A stretch of DNA of 64,000 bases. It comes from Armatimonadota bacterium (GTDB lineage Bacteria > Armatimonadota > Zipacnadia > UBA1398 > JAKPQA01). A program made the position numbers and the translations under genes. Location of the stretch: the NCBI GenBank assembly GCA_029547025.1, contig JAKPQA010000124.1:1-64000 (forward strand). Direction: 5' to 3'. Shown here one piece after another: positions 1 through 7,892 of the stretch. The notes below the pieces were generated by a model. That model had not been told where the DNA came from and ran no database searches. It saw nothing but the letters and a program-made list of their open reading frames with translations. Each line of letters opens with the position of its first letter. The stretch's first letter is position 1.

Positions 1-35
1 GCCTGCGCGTGTGCTCTGTGGGAGGTCGACAGCCA

Positions 36-2756
36 GTGACCCTCGTTCGCATGTCGCTCATGAGCCTGGTTGTACCCGCAACGTGCGTCGCCGGAGCCGG
101 CGCCGCTCCCGCCGCATCGGTGGGCCAGCCCGTCGACATCGCCCCATGGGCCTACTCGTGGCGCGCGGATCGCGCGGTCCAGGAGAAACCCGAGGCGTGT
201 TTCATCCCGCGCCGCCTCGAGCGCCTCGATCGCGTGTACCGCACTGCCATCGACGCCCTGCCGCCGGACCAGCTCAAGAGCATCTACTACGACCAGCCCG
301 ATCTGCTGAAGCGGCTCCCCCCCGCGCCCGAGGGCAAGCTACGTGCGGGCCTGCTGTGGACCGGCGGCCTGGTCGACTACGCGGTGGAGCTCGAGTGGCC
401 AGCGGATTCGCCGGTCCCGGATCCGGGGCAGGTTGAGGTGCGGGTCTACCCCACCGCCTTCGGCTGGTTCGGCTGGACCGTGGACAAGGCCCTCGGCGAG
501 CCGACGGTTTCGGAGGACGGGCGCAGGTGGACCTACCGGAGCGACCCGACGGAGCTGATGGACACCTCCTACAGCACCCGCGTCCCGGCAGCGACCGAGA
601 TGGTGGCCGTGTTCGGCTCGGGCGAGCTGCCGGTTCCGCGCCTCCGGGTCAGCGGGCCGAGCACGGGTGTATGGGCGCCGATGGACTTGGAGATCGAATG
701 GGGGTTCCGGCCGGGGACGGAGAGGAAACCCGTCAGTGGCCGACTCGAGACCCACGTGGCAGTCATCGGGACGGTCGCGCCGCTTCGGGGCGACGCCACG
801 ACCACCGTCATGGGCGGGGCGCGTTGGCGCTCAGCGGCGGAGCACCGTTCGCCCGAACGCCGGGGCCTGCGGGTCTCGTTGCTCTACGCCCCCACGATAC
901 GCCCGGGCCTCGACAGCCGTGTGACGCTGTGGACCGACGCGGGTGATGTGACCTTCAGCGTGAAGGACCTGGAGTCGGGGCCGATCTACCTCCCGCGGCA
1001 GGGGTTGTTCATCTCGCGCGCGGGCAGCGCGGAGACTGGTGCTGCGTTCGCGGCGCGGTTGGAGGCTGAGGGCAGGAAGAGCTTGCGGCAGATGACCCGC
1101 GAGCATCGCGAGCCGCGATCGTGGGAGGAGTTGATGGAGCAGGTTCGGTTCTGGACCTGTCCCGAGGGCACGCCGGTGCCGCCCTTCCCGGAAGTGCCCG
1201 ATCCGGCGATGACGGTCGAGCTGTCCGACGCGCGCTGGACCGGCGCCTGGCGCACGGCCTGCGACGAGTTGCGCGGCCGGCATCTGTGGCCGACTCTCAG
1301 TGCCGAGATCGCGCGAGCAGCGCGCGTGATGGAGCTGGTCGGTCTTCACGACGAGGTGATGCCGGTCTACGACTACTTCCTCGGCTCGCCGGGCGTGAAG
1401 TCCGACGGCGACTTCACTGACCCGGCGGGGTCGCTCGAGTGGGCGACGTCGATGCGGCATGACATGGGTTACAGCCACGAGGGTACCCACGCCTCGACGG
1501 GCCGGCTTCTATGGGCGATGTGCGACCGATACTTTCTGACGGGCGACAGGGACTGGTTCGCCGCGCACCGCGAGCGTCTGCAGGCCGCCGCGGATTGGAT
1601 CATTCGTGAGCGCGATCGCTACATGGAGGACTGTCCGAACCGAGACGAGCTGCACGTAGCGGGTCTCATGCCGCCGTCGATGCTCGGCGACTATGCGCTC
1701 CCCGCCTGTGACTGGCACTGGTACTACTGCGAGAACGCTTGGTCGCTGCAGGGGCTGCAGCGGTTCGCGGATGTGCTCGCCGAGCTGGATCCCGCGGCGG
1801 CGGAGGTCTATGGCCGGGAGGCCGCGGACTTTCGACACGATCTGCGGGCCGCTCTCGATCGCGAGGCCGCGCTGTCGCCGGTTCGGCTCGGCTGGGATGG
1901 CGCCTATCACTGCTACCTCCCGCGGATGGCCTACTGCGCCGGCCTCACCGGCCCCGAGCTCGGTGCGCCCCATTACCCCGACCTGGACCTTTTCCTCGGG
2001 GCGCTCCCGGTGGCGCTACCGCGTGGCGCGCTGGACCCGAGCGACCCCCGGATCGCCGAGACCCTCGATGCCATGGACGAGTGGGGCACCTCGGGCACGG
2101 TGGGGACTGTGAAGGCCACATTCGCGAGGCCCCTGGCCGAGGTCGAGAAGGCCCGCGCGGAGCGAGGGCTGTCGGCGTCCGACACGTGGTTCTGGCAGAC
2201 CTACGCACAGCTCGCGAAAGTCTCGGACAACGCGACCGTGTACCTCCTGCAGGACGACATCCCGAGCTTCCTGCGCTTCTGGATGAACGCCTACGCGGGC
2301 ATGGTGGGGGCCAACGGCAAGCTGTGGGAGCACTGGCACCTGGGTAGCTATGCGGACTGCGACTCGCCGGACACGATGACGGCCGGTTGGTTCCTTGAGG
2401 GCTTCCGCAACCTCCTGGTGACGGAGGAGGGCGACACGCTGTGGGTGGGCCGGGGCATTCCGCGCGCGTGGCTCGAGCAGGGCAAGCACATCACCGCGCG
2501 CCATGCACCAACGTACTTTGGGACGGTCGACTTCGAGATCACGTCGGACGCGGACAATGGCTCGATCAGCGCCCGCATCGTGCTCCCGGATCGCCGGCCT
2601 CCCGCCTCCGTGCTGGTTCGCTTCCGCCACCCCGATGCGGCGCCGATGAAGGGCGCGACAGTCGACGGCTGGCCCTGGAAGCACTTCGACCCGTCACGGG
2701 AGGTCATCGAGTTGGTGGGCCTCTCCGGCGAGGCGACGGTCACGGCGCGGTACTGA
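36..2756 (+). CDS. secreted six-hairpin-type glycosidase-like protein
   Basis: The reading frame encodes about 906 residues. GTG 36 is chosen because GGAGG lies 10 bases upstream (21-25); the frame is also open from an earlier start at 9. Residues 1 to about 28 look like a signal peptide (short Arg-containing start, hydrophobic stretch, Ala-rich cleavage region), so the product is probably exported. The N-terminal half is beta-rich. The middle and C-terminal half are rich in Trp, His and paired helices (for example RHDMGYSHEG and WFWQTYAQLAK), which suggests an alpha/alpha six-hairpin barrel like glucoamylase- or debranching-type glycosidases. I cannot assign catalytic residues or a GH family. 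It may belong with the carbohydrate-active genes at 48.7-64 kb. The coding call is firm; the enzyme type is inference. Confidence 0.7.
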   Translation: MTLVRMSLMSLVVPATCVAGAGAAPAASVGQPVDIAPWAYSWRADRAVQEKPEACFIPRRLERLDRVYRTAIDALPPDQLKSIYYDQPDLLKRLPPAPEGKLRAGLLWTGGLVDYAVELEWPADSPVPDPGQVEVRVYPTAFGWFGWTVDKALGEPTVSEDGRRWTYRSDPTELMDTSYSTRVPAATEMVAVFGSGELPVPRLRVSGPSTGVWAPMDLEIEWGFRPGTERKPVSGRLETHVAVIGTVAPLRGDATTTVMGGARWRSAAEHRSPERRGLRVSLLYAPTIRPGLDSRVTLWTDAGDVTFSVKDLESGPIYLPRQGLFISRAGSAETGAAFAARLEAEGRKSLRQMTREHREPRSWEELMEQVRFWTCPEGTPVPPFPEVPDPAMTVELSDARWTGAWRTACDELRGRHLWPTLSAEIARAARVMELVGLHDEVMPVYDYFLGSPGVKSDGDFTDPAGSLEWATSMRHDMGYSHEGTHASTGRLLWAMCDRYFLTGDRDWFAAHRERLQAAADWIIRERDRYMEDCPNRDELHVAGLMPPSMLGDYALPACDWHWYYCENAWSLQGLQRFADVLAELDPAAAEVYGREAADFRHDLRAALDREAALSPVRLGWDGAYHCYLPRMAYCAGLTGPELGAPHYPDLDLFLGALPVALPRGALDPSDPRIAETLDAMDEWGTSGTVGTVKATFARPLAEVEKARAERGLSASDTWFWQTYAQLAKVSDNATVYLLQDDIPSFLRFWMNAYAGMVGANGKLWEHWHLGSYADCDSPDTMTAGWFLEGFRNLLVTEEGDTLWVGRGIPRAWLEQGKHITARHAPTYFGTVDFEITSDADNGSISARIVLPDRRPPASVLVRFRHPDAAPMKGATVDGWPWKHFDPSREVIELVGLSGEATVTARY

Positions 2757-2781
2757 GGGGGCCAAAGCCGCAAACGGGCTC

Positions 2782-2810
2782 TTCACGCGCGCGGCGGGAA
2801 TCGGTAAACT
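2782..2810 (+). promoter_or_regulatory. candidate sigma-70-type promoter for rplI
   Basis: TTCACG (2782-2787) and TAAACT (2805-2810) are separated by 17 bases. Each hexamer matches the housekeeping consensus at four of six positions. They lie in the 186-base gap between the preceding gene and rplI, which gives a leader of about 125 bases. Seen by eye only; other promoters are possible. Confidence 0.4.
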
Positions 2811-2942
2811 GTGAGATTGCGTCCGTCGCCACCAGACGCTGGGCCTCGTGTGCGGCCCGGCAGGCGGGGCGCCCCACGGGAATGCACGCTGCTTGGCGCT
2901 GCGCTCGAGCGGCCGGCCCTAAGCGTATGGAGGCATATCGCA

Positions 2943-3518
2943 ATGAGAGTGGTACTCAGGGAAGAGATCGAGGGGCTCGGCTACCCGGGTGACTGTGTAC
3001 GTGTCCGAGACGGGTATGGGCGCAACTACCTGATTCCCCGTGGTCTGGCCGTGCTGGCGACGCCGGGGGCGCTTCGCGCGGTCGAGCAGGCCAAGGAACA
3101 GCGGCGTCGCGTCGAGTCACGCGCTCGCGACCAGTTTGAGAAGCTCGCTGCCACTCTGGCGGGCAAGACCGTTCGCGTCGAGAAGCGCGCTGGCTCGGGC
3201 ATGAAGCTGTACGGCTCGGTCACCACCGCCGATATCGCGGAGGCGCTCAAGGCGCAGTATGGGCTCGACATCGAGCGCCGGCGCCTCGAGTTGGAGTCGC
3301 AGATCAAGACGGTGGGCACCCACGAGGTGACCGCGCGGGTGTCGGCCGACGTTCACGCCAAGTTCCTCATCGAGGTCGTCCGCGAGGGGGGCGAGCCCGT
3401 GGCCGAGGAGGCCGCGGCCGCGACGGAGGCCCCCGAGGTGGTCGAGGCGCCGGAGGCACCTGCGGCCGATGCGCCTGCCGCTGAGGAGCCGGCCATCGAG
3501 GATTCGGTGGACTCGTAA
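2943..3518 (+). CDS. rplI: 50S ribosomal protein bL9
   Basis: bL9 binds 23S rRNA at the base of the L1 stalk. The protein has 191 residues. It opens with the typical bL9 N-domain: MRVVLREEIEGLGYPG, then the conserved GYGRNYLIPRGLA segment at about 25-37, followed by the long connecting helix and the C-domain. ATG 2943 has GGAGG (2929-2933) nine bases upstream; earlier in-frame codons lie outside the conserved N-terminus. Most bL9 proteins have about 150 residues. The extra C-terminal 40 or so are an Ala/Glu/Pro-rich acidic tail that looks disordered. The usual partners rpsF, ssb and rpsR are not adjacent here. The next gene is rtcB, 54 bases downstream. Confidence 0.96.
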   Translation: MRVVLREEIEGLGYPGDCVRVRDGYGRNYLIPRGLAVLATPGALRAVEQAKEQRRRVESRARDQFEKLAATLAGKTVRVEKRAGSGMKLYGSVTTADIAEALKAQYGLDIERRRLELESQIKTVGTHEVTARVSADVHAKFLIEVVREGGEPVAEEAAAATEAPEVVEAPEAPAADAPAAEEPAIEDSVDS

Positions 3519-3572
3519 GGACCCGCAGCCTGGCGGCCCAGCCGCGCGGCTCCGGGGAGGGAGGGCGCGGTC

Positions 3573-5039
3573 GTGGAACCGAGAGTTGTGGGCAGCATCA
3601 CACTAGAGCCAGTCGATGACTATCGCTGGCGCGTCCCCCGCGATCCGCAGTTGGGCATGGGCGCTGAGGGTGTGGTGTACCTTAGCGAGGCCATGGTTCG
3701 GTCGTCGCTGATGGAGCCCGAGCTCAGGCAGGTGGCCAATGTGGCATGCTTGCCGGGCCTTCAGGGGCCGTCGATGGCCATGCCCGACATTCACTTTGGC
3801 TACGGTTTTCCCATCGGAGGCGTGGCGGCCACGGACTCCGAAGCCGGGGTCATATCGCCCGGCGGTGTGGGGTATGACATCAACTGCGGCGTTCGTCTGC
3901 TCCGCACCGACCTGACCCGGGCGGAGATTGAGCCGGTTCTCGACCGCCTTCTCCATCAGATCTCGCGCGATGTGCCGTCGGGAGTGGGGTCGGAGGTCCG
4001 CGACAAGCTCGCGAAGACCGACCTGGAGCGGATCGCCCAGCGCGGCGCCCGTTGGGCGGTCGAGCGCGGCTTCGGAACGGCCGCCGACCTCGAGGTCACG
4101 GAGGAGAACGGGGCTCTCGCAGGAGCGGATCCCGCGGCCGTCTCGGCGCGGGCCGTCGAGCGCGGGCTCAAGCAGGTTGGTACACTGGGCTCCGGTAACC
4201 ATTTCCTCGAGATCCAAGCCATCGACGAGATCTATGACGCGCAGGCCGCCGCGGCCATGGGGTTGCACGAGCCCGGCCAGATCACGGTGCTGATCCACAC
4301 GGGATCGCGGGGTTACGGCTATCAGATCTGCGACGACTCGATCGAGATGATGCAGCGGGCCGTTGTGAAGCACAGGATCTCGCTGCCCGACCGCCAACTG
4401 GCGTGCGCACCGGTCTCATCGAGCGAGGGGACACAGTATCTGTCGGCCATGGCGTGCGCGGCTAACTTCGCCTGGGCGAACCGGCAGATGATCGCCCATC
4501 GGGTCCGGGGTGTTTTCGAGAGGATCCTCGGGCAGAGCTCCGACGCGCTGGGAATGCACCAGGTGTATGACGTGGCGCACAACATCGCGAAGATCGAGGA
4601 GCACCCGGTGGGCGGTGCCGTGCGGAAGCTCTGCGTGCACCGCAAGGGTGCCACACGGGCCTTTGCGCCGCACACGCCCGGAGTGCCGGCCCGGTATCAG
4701 GAGATCGGTCAGCCCGTGCTGGTGCCGGGCGACATGGGCCGCTACTCCTTCGTGCTGGTCGGCACGGACGTGGCCATGTGGGAGACGTGGGGGTCCACCT
4801 GCCATGGAGCCGGCCGGCTGCTTTCGCGCGCGGCGGCGATGAAGCTCCGGCCGGGGCACGAGGTCATCGCCCACATGCGGGACCGTGGCGTGCTGGTGGT
4901 CACGCCGAACAAGAGAGGCGTGGCCGAAGAGCAACCGGAGGCCTACAAGGACGTGGGGGATGTCGTCGACGTGGTGCACGGCGCGGGGCTCTCGACCAAG
5001 GTGGTTCGCATGAGGCCCCTGGGTGTCGTGAAGGGATAG
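3573..5039 (+). CDS. rtcB: RNA-splicing ligase RtcB
   Basis: RtcB joins RNA 2',3'-cyclic phosphate or 3'-phosphate ends to 5'-OH ends using GTP and Mn2+. The 488-residue length is normal. The expected signatures are visible: FGYGFPIGG at 75-83, the metal-binding Cys105 in DINCGVR, His210 in GSGNHF, His242 in HTGSRG, His336 in VAHN, and the guanylylated His411 in STCHGAGR. All catalytic residues appear present. GTG 3573 follows a GGGAGGGAGGG sequence. No rtcA, rtcR or archease gene is adjacent, so nothing local points to a stress regulon. It follows rplI by 54 bases and may be cotranscribed with it. Confidence 0.97.
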   Translation: MEPRVVGSITLEPVDDYRWRVPRDPQLGMGAEGVVYLSEAMVRSSLMEPELRQVANVACLPGLQGPSMAMPDIHFGYGFPIGGVAATDSEAGVISPGGVGYDINCGVRLLRTDLTRAEIEPVLDRLLHQISRDVPSGVGSEVRDKLAKTDLERIAQRGARWAVERGFGTAADLEVTEENGALAGADPAAVSARAVERGLKQVGTLGSGNHFLEIQAIDEIYDAQAAAAMGLHEPGQITVLIHTGSRGYGYQICDDSIEMMQRAVVKHRISLPDRQLACAPVSSSEGTQYLSAMACAANFAWANRQMIAHRVRGVFERILGQSSDALGMHQVYDVAHNIAKIEEHPVGGAVRKLCVHRKGATRAFAPHTPGVPARYQEIGQPVLVPGDMGRYSFVLVGTDVAMWETWGSTCHGAGRLLSRAAAMKLRPGHEVIAHMRDRGVLVVTPNKRGVAEEQPEAYKDVGDVVDVVHGAGLSTKVVRMRPLGVVKG

Positions 5040-5069
5040 TGCGCCCGCCGCGCAATATGCAGGGCGGGG

Positions 5070-5771
5070 GTGGTATCTATGGTCCGCACTGGCGACTGGC
5101 TGCGCGAGGCGTGGTCGGTGGTGACGGCCGACATTGGTATGTACATTCTGGTCGGTCTGATCGTCGGCGCAACCAATGGGATTCCGTATGTCGGCACGGC
5201 CCTGGTCTGTGGTTCCTTCCTCGCGATTTTCGCGAGCCTGCAGACCGGGTCCCGGCTCGAGCTCAGCCCGCTCGGCCGCGCCTTCCAGGCGGACATCGGG
5301 CTGCCGGCCTTCCTGGTTGCGCTCATTCAGGGCGGCATCGTCTTCGTGATCTACATCGCCATGTTCGTCATCGGCCTCATCACGGGGGGCCTGGGTCTCA
5401 TCGTCATGATCCCGGGCCTGCTGGTCGTGATCCTTGGGATGGGCGTCCTCTGGCTGTTCGCCTTCCCACTGGTGGCGGACCGCCAGCTCCCTTGCTGGGA
5501 GGCCATGGAGACTAGCCGGAAGGCGACGATGGCCAACTTGGGCGGGTTCGTGGGCTTCGTGCTCATCGCGGGACTCATCGCCGGGGTTGGCAGCATGTGC
5601 ACTTTGGGTCTCGGCAGCCTGATCCTCATTCCGTGGATGATGGTGGCGACGGCCATCGCCTACCGCGACACGCTGGGGATCCAGTCGGTGGGCGCGGCGG
5701 CCCCTCCGGCGTACGCGGCGCCTGGAGGAACGGGGACACTGCCTCCCCCACCGACGCCGCCTACGCAATAG
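5070..5771 (+). CDS. uncharacterised multi-pass membrane protein
   Basis: The protein has 233 residues and about five hydrophobic segments (around 20-60, 75-130 and 155-200), separated by short loops. A Pro/Ala-rich tail of about 30 residues follows. The pattern of a PLVADR-type loop, an Ala-Met-Glu-x-Ser-Arg segment and a C-terminal AYRDTLG is typical of small integral membrane proteins in the DUF975/GDPD-membrane-domain style, but I do not recognise the exact family. GTG 5070 and ATG 5079 are both possible starts behind AGGGCGGGGG. It begins 30 bases after rtcB, and its last 11 bases overlap the converging HAD gene. Confidence 0.75.
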   Translation: MVSMVRTGDWLREAWSVVTADIGMYILVGLIVGATNGIPYVGTALVCGSFLAIFASLQTGSRLELSPLGRAFQADIGLPAFLVALIQGGIVFVIYIAMFVIGLITGGLGLIVMIPGLLVVILGMGVLWLFAFPLVADRQLPCWEAMETSRKATMANLGGFVGFVLIAGLIAGVGSMCTLGLGSLILIPWMMVATAIAYRDTLGIQSVGAAAPPAYAAPGGTGTLPPPPTPPTQ

Positions 5772-6471
5772 CTTCGTTGTCTCCGGGTGCCGGGCCGAAG
5801 AGGTCCGGCACCACGCTTTCCAGTTCGATGATGTCGTCGATGGCCGGGCCCGGTAGGTCGGTGGGGGATTGCTTTCGCCCCCATCGGGCATAGACGGCTG
5901 GCATGCCCAGCGCACGGGCGGCGGCGATGTTGCGTGGCGTGTCCTCGACGAGCAGGCACTCGTCCGGTCTGAGCCCGAGCGCTTGGGCGGCGGCGACGTA
6001 GAACCCCAGGCGCGGTTTCCCGCGGTAGCCGGCCGATTCGATGTCGATCACGTGCCAGATTTGGTCGCGAATGCCCAGCGCGTCGAGCACCCGTCTGGCG
6101 TAGTGCCGGTCGGCGTTGGTCAACACCGCCGCGGGCACGCGGAGGCGGGCGAGCATGGCTTTCAGTGCCGGGCGCGTCGTCACGTGATCACGCACGTCGA
6201 GATCGTAGATGGCCCGGTGGTAGTCGCTGGGATCCACGCCGTCCCGGGCGATCAGCCCGCCGAGTGTGGTGCCGAACTCGCGCGTGTAGGCCACACGGGT
6301 GCGGTTGGCTTCGTCTTCGGGCTGGCCGAGCACGGCCGCCACGTAGCGGGTGATGTGGGTGTCGACGTGCGCCAGCAAGCCCGTGTCCGGGTGGTAGAGC
6401 GTGTTGTCCACGTCCAGCAGTACCACGCGGCACCGTTGGACTTGGTGGGGCGCGATGGCCGCAGGGTCCAT
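5761..6471 (-). CDS. HAD-superfamily hydrolase (pyrimidine 5'-nucleotidase/phosphatase type)
   Basis: The protein has 236 residues and all four HAD motifs: motif I DVDNTLY at about 20-26 (nucleophile and acid/base Asp), motif II LTNA at about 117-120, motif III Lys near 152 in YRGKP, and motif IV VEDTPRN. DNTLY and the helical cap between motifs I and II resemble the SDT1/YjjG-type nucleotidases that turn nucleoside monophosphates or small phosphoesters into the dephosphorylated product. The true substrate cannot be read from sequence. The gene is last in a minus-strand run and starts six bases after the methyltransferase stop, so the two are probably cotranscribed. Its end overlaps the converging membrane-protein gene by 11 bases. 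Confidence 0.9.
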   Translation of the reverse strand: MDPAAIAPHQVQRCRVVLLDVDNTLYHPDTGLLAHVDTHITRYVAAVLGQPEDEANRTRVAYTREFGTTLGGLIARDGVDPSDYHRAIYDLDVRDHVTTRPALKAMLARLRVPAAVLTNADRHYARRVLDALGIRDQIWHVIDIESAGYRGKPRLGFYVAAAQALGLRPDECLLVEDTPRNIAAARALGMPAVYARWGRKQSPTDLPGPAIDDIIELESVVPDLFGPAPGDNEAIA

Positions 6472-6477
6472 GCGGCA

Positions 6478-7386
6478 TCAGTCCCGGGGCCGCGAGAACA
6501 GTAGCAGGTACTGGTGGTGGACGTTGGGCACGAACCGGTAGGGGCGGCCGTAGGCGTAGAGGTTCTTGTTGTCTTGCGCCAGGATGGTGATGCCCTCCAG
6601 GATGTATCCGGCTGCCCTCATCAGTCGCGTGACATCGGAGTGATAGTCGTAGTACTCGGGCCCGTGGCGAAAGTCGGACACGATGACACAGGCGTAGGCC
6701 CCGGGGCGCAGGAGTGGGAGTGCCCCGGCGAACACCTGCTGGAGGCTGTCGAGGAAACCCTCGTAGCTGTCGATGTTCCCGAGATCGTCTCCATCGTCGG
6801 AGTAGTGGGTCGGCAGGCCCTTGCACTCGCGCTCGCGCCGCTGCTTCTGGCCGGGCCGTTTGTTGAGGATGCGCCAATAGGGCGGGCTCGTGATCAGGAA
6901 GTTGAAGCGCTCGTGTTCCAGAGTCCCGATGATGGCCCGGGAGTCGCCCTGAACGACCTGGAGTGAGAGCTCGCAGGCCCCGCGCTCGCGCTGGCGTTCG
7001 AGCGCCCGGCGCACGCGTTCGTTGGCCGTCTCGGCCCACTGGGCGCACAGCTCGATGCCGAGGCCGTTGCGGCCGGTCTCGGCGCAGGCGACCAGGGTGG
7101 ATCCCGATCCGACGAAGGGATCGATGACCCAGCCGCCGCGCTTGGTGAAGAAGCGGATGGCGCGGGCCACGTCCGCTTCTGAGAAGGTCGCCGGGTGCCG
7201 GGCCTTGAGCGGGTCCCGGGGCGGCGAGATGCTGAACCAGACGCTCTTGGTGGCGAGGAGCCACTCCCGGTTCGTCAGGTCATTGAGGCGGTTGCGTGGG
7301 TCCACCTGGTTCTCTTCGGGTCGCGGGGCACTGCGATGCGCCACACCGCGGACCACGGGGGCAGAGCCGACCGCGGCCACGTCCAT
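6478..7386 (-). CDS. DNA methyltransferase (amino-methylating type, permuted motif order)
   Basis: From ATG 7386 the protein has 302 residues; AGGGAGG lies just upstream. An open frame extends to 7506 but lacks conserved sequence. The SAM-binding motif DPFVGSGST is at 89-97, preceded by a KARHPATF motif-X-like segment, and the catalytic motif TSPPYW is at 166-171. SPPY/W motifs are typical of enzymes that methylate the exocyclic N4 of cytosine or N6 of adenine. The motif order (X, I, then IV) is the reverse of the common class-beta order, so the catalytic domain appears circularly permuted. No restriction endonuclease is nearby, so it looks like an orphan methyltransferase. A TRM11-like RNA methyltransferase is a less likely alternative. 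It sits 71 bases after the FHA gene and six before the HAD gene. Confidence 0.85.
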   Translation of the reverse strand: MDVAAVGSAPVVRGVAHRSAPRPEENQVDPRNRLNDLTNREWLLATKSVWFSISPPRDPLKARHPATFSEADVARAIRFFTKRGGWVIDPFVGSGSTLVACAETGRNGLGIELCAQWAETANERVRRALERQRERGACELSLQVVQGDSRAIIGTLEHERFNFLITSPPYWRILNKRPGQKQRRERECKGLPTHYSDDGDDLGNIDSYEGFLDSLQQVFAGALPLLRPGAYACVIVSDFRHGPEYYDYHSDVTRLMRAAGYILEGITILAQDNKNLYAYGRPYRFVPNVHHQYLLLFSRPRD

Positions 7387-7457
7387 CGTCCTCCCTGGCG
7401 GCAGCCAGAGAGCCGCACGGGAAACCGCGGGTGTAACGGCCGCAGGGCAGCCTTCGT

Positions 7458-7850
7458 TCAAGCGGACGCGGCGTTCAGTCCTTGGGGCGCCACGGGGGCG
7501 CGGCACACGATGTGTGTGTGCTCACCCAGCGCAATCTCATCGCCATCGTGAATGACGACCTCGATGGCCGGAGTGAGTGGTATGCCGTTGACCCGCGTGC
7601 CGTTGGTGCTGTCGAGGTCTACGGCGCAGGCCCAGTCGGCACGGACTACCAGGCGAGCGTGCCGACGCGAGACGGTATCGTCCTCGATGAGCTGCACATG
7701 CTGGGCGCCCTCTTCATAGGGGTCATCCCGCCCGAGCGTGATGCATTCGGCCTCGACCGCAACCTCTCGCTCATGTCCGTTGCAGTTCACCAAAAGGGTC
7801 GCGATGGCTCGTGCCGCGGGGTTGGGGGCCGACCCGCTCTCGTCCGCCAA
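7458..7850 (-). CDS. FHA-domain phosphothreonine-binding protein
   Basis: The 130-residue protein is almost entirely one forkhead-associated domain, which binds phosphothreonine peptides. The signature residues are visible: LGRDDP (about 38-43), VSRRHARL (about 60-67), and STNGTRVNG (about 81-89). The N-terminal 15 residues look disordered. No catalytic or membrane region is present, so the protein is probably a cytoplasmic adaptor. It starts 42 bases after the vWA gene and is followed by the methyltransferase gene, so these minus-strand genes are likely one transcript. No Ser/Thr kinase lies in the window, so the phosphorylated partner is unknown. Confidence 0.93.
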   Translation of the reverse strand: MADESGSAPNPAARAIATLLVNCNGHEREVAVEAECITLGRDDPYEEGAQHVQLIEDDTVSRRHARLVVRADWACAVDLDSTNGTRVNGIPLTPAIEVVIHDGDEIALGEHTHIVCRAPVAPQGLNAASA

Positions 7851-7892
7851 TGGTCACTCGTCCTCTCCGGGCGCCAGGGTCCGACGGGCTGC

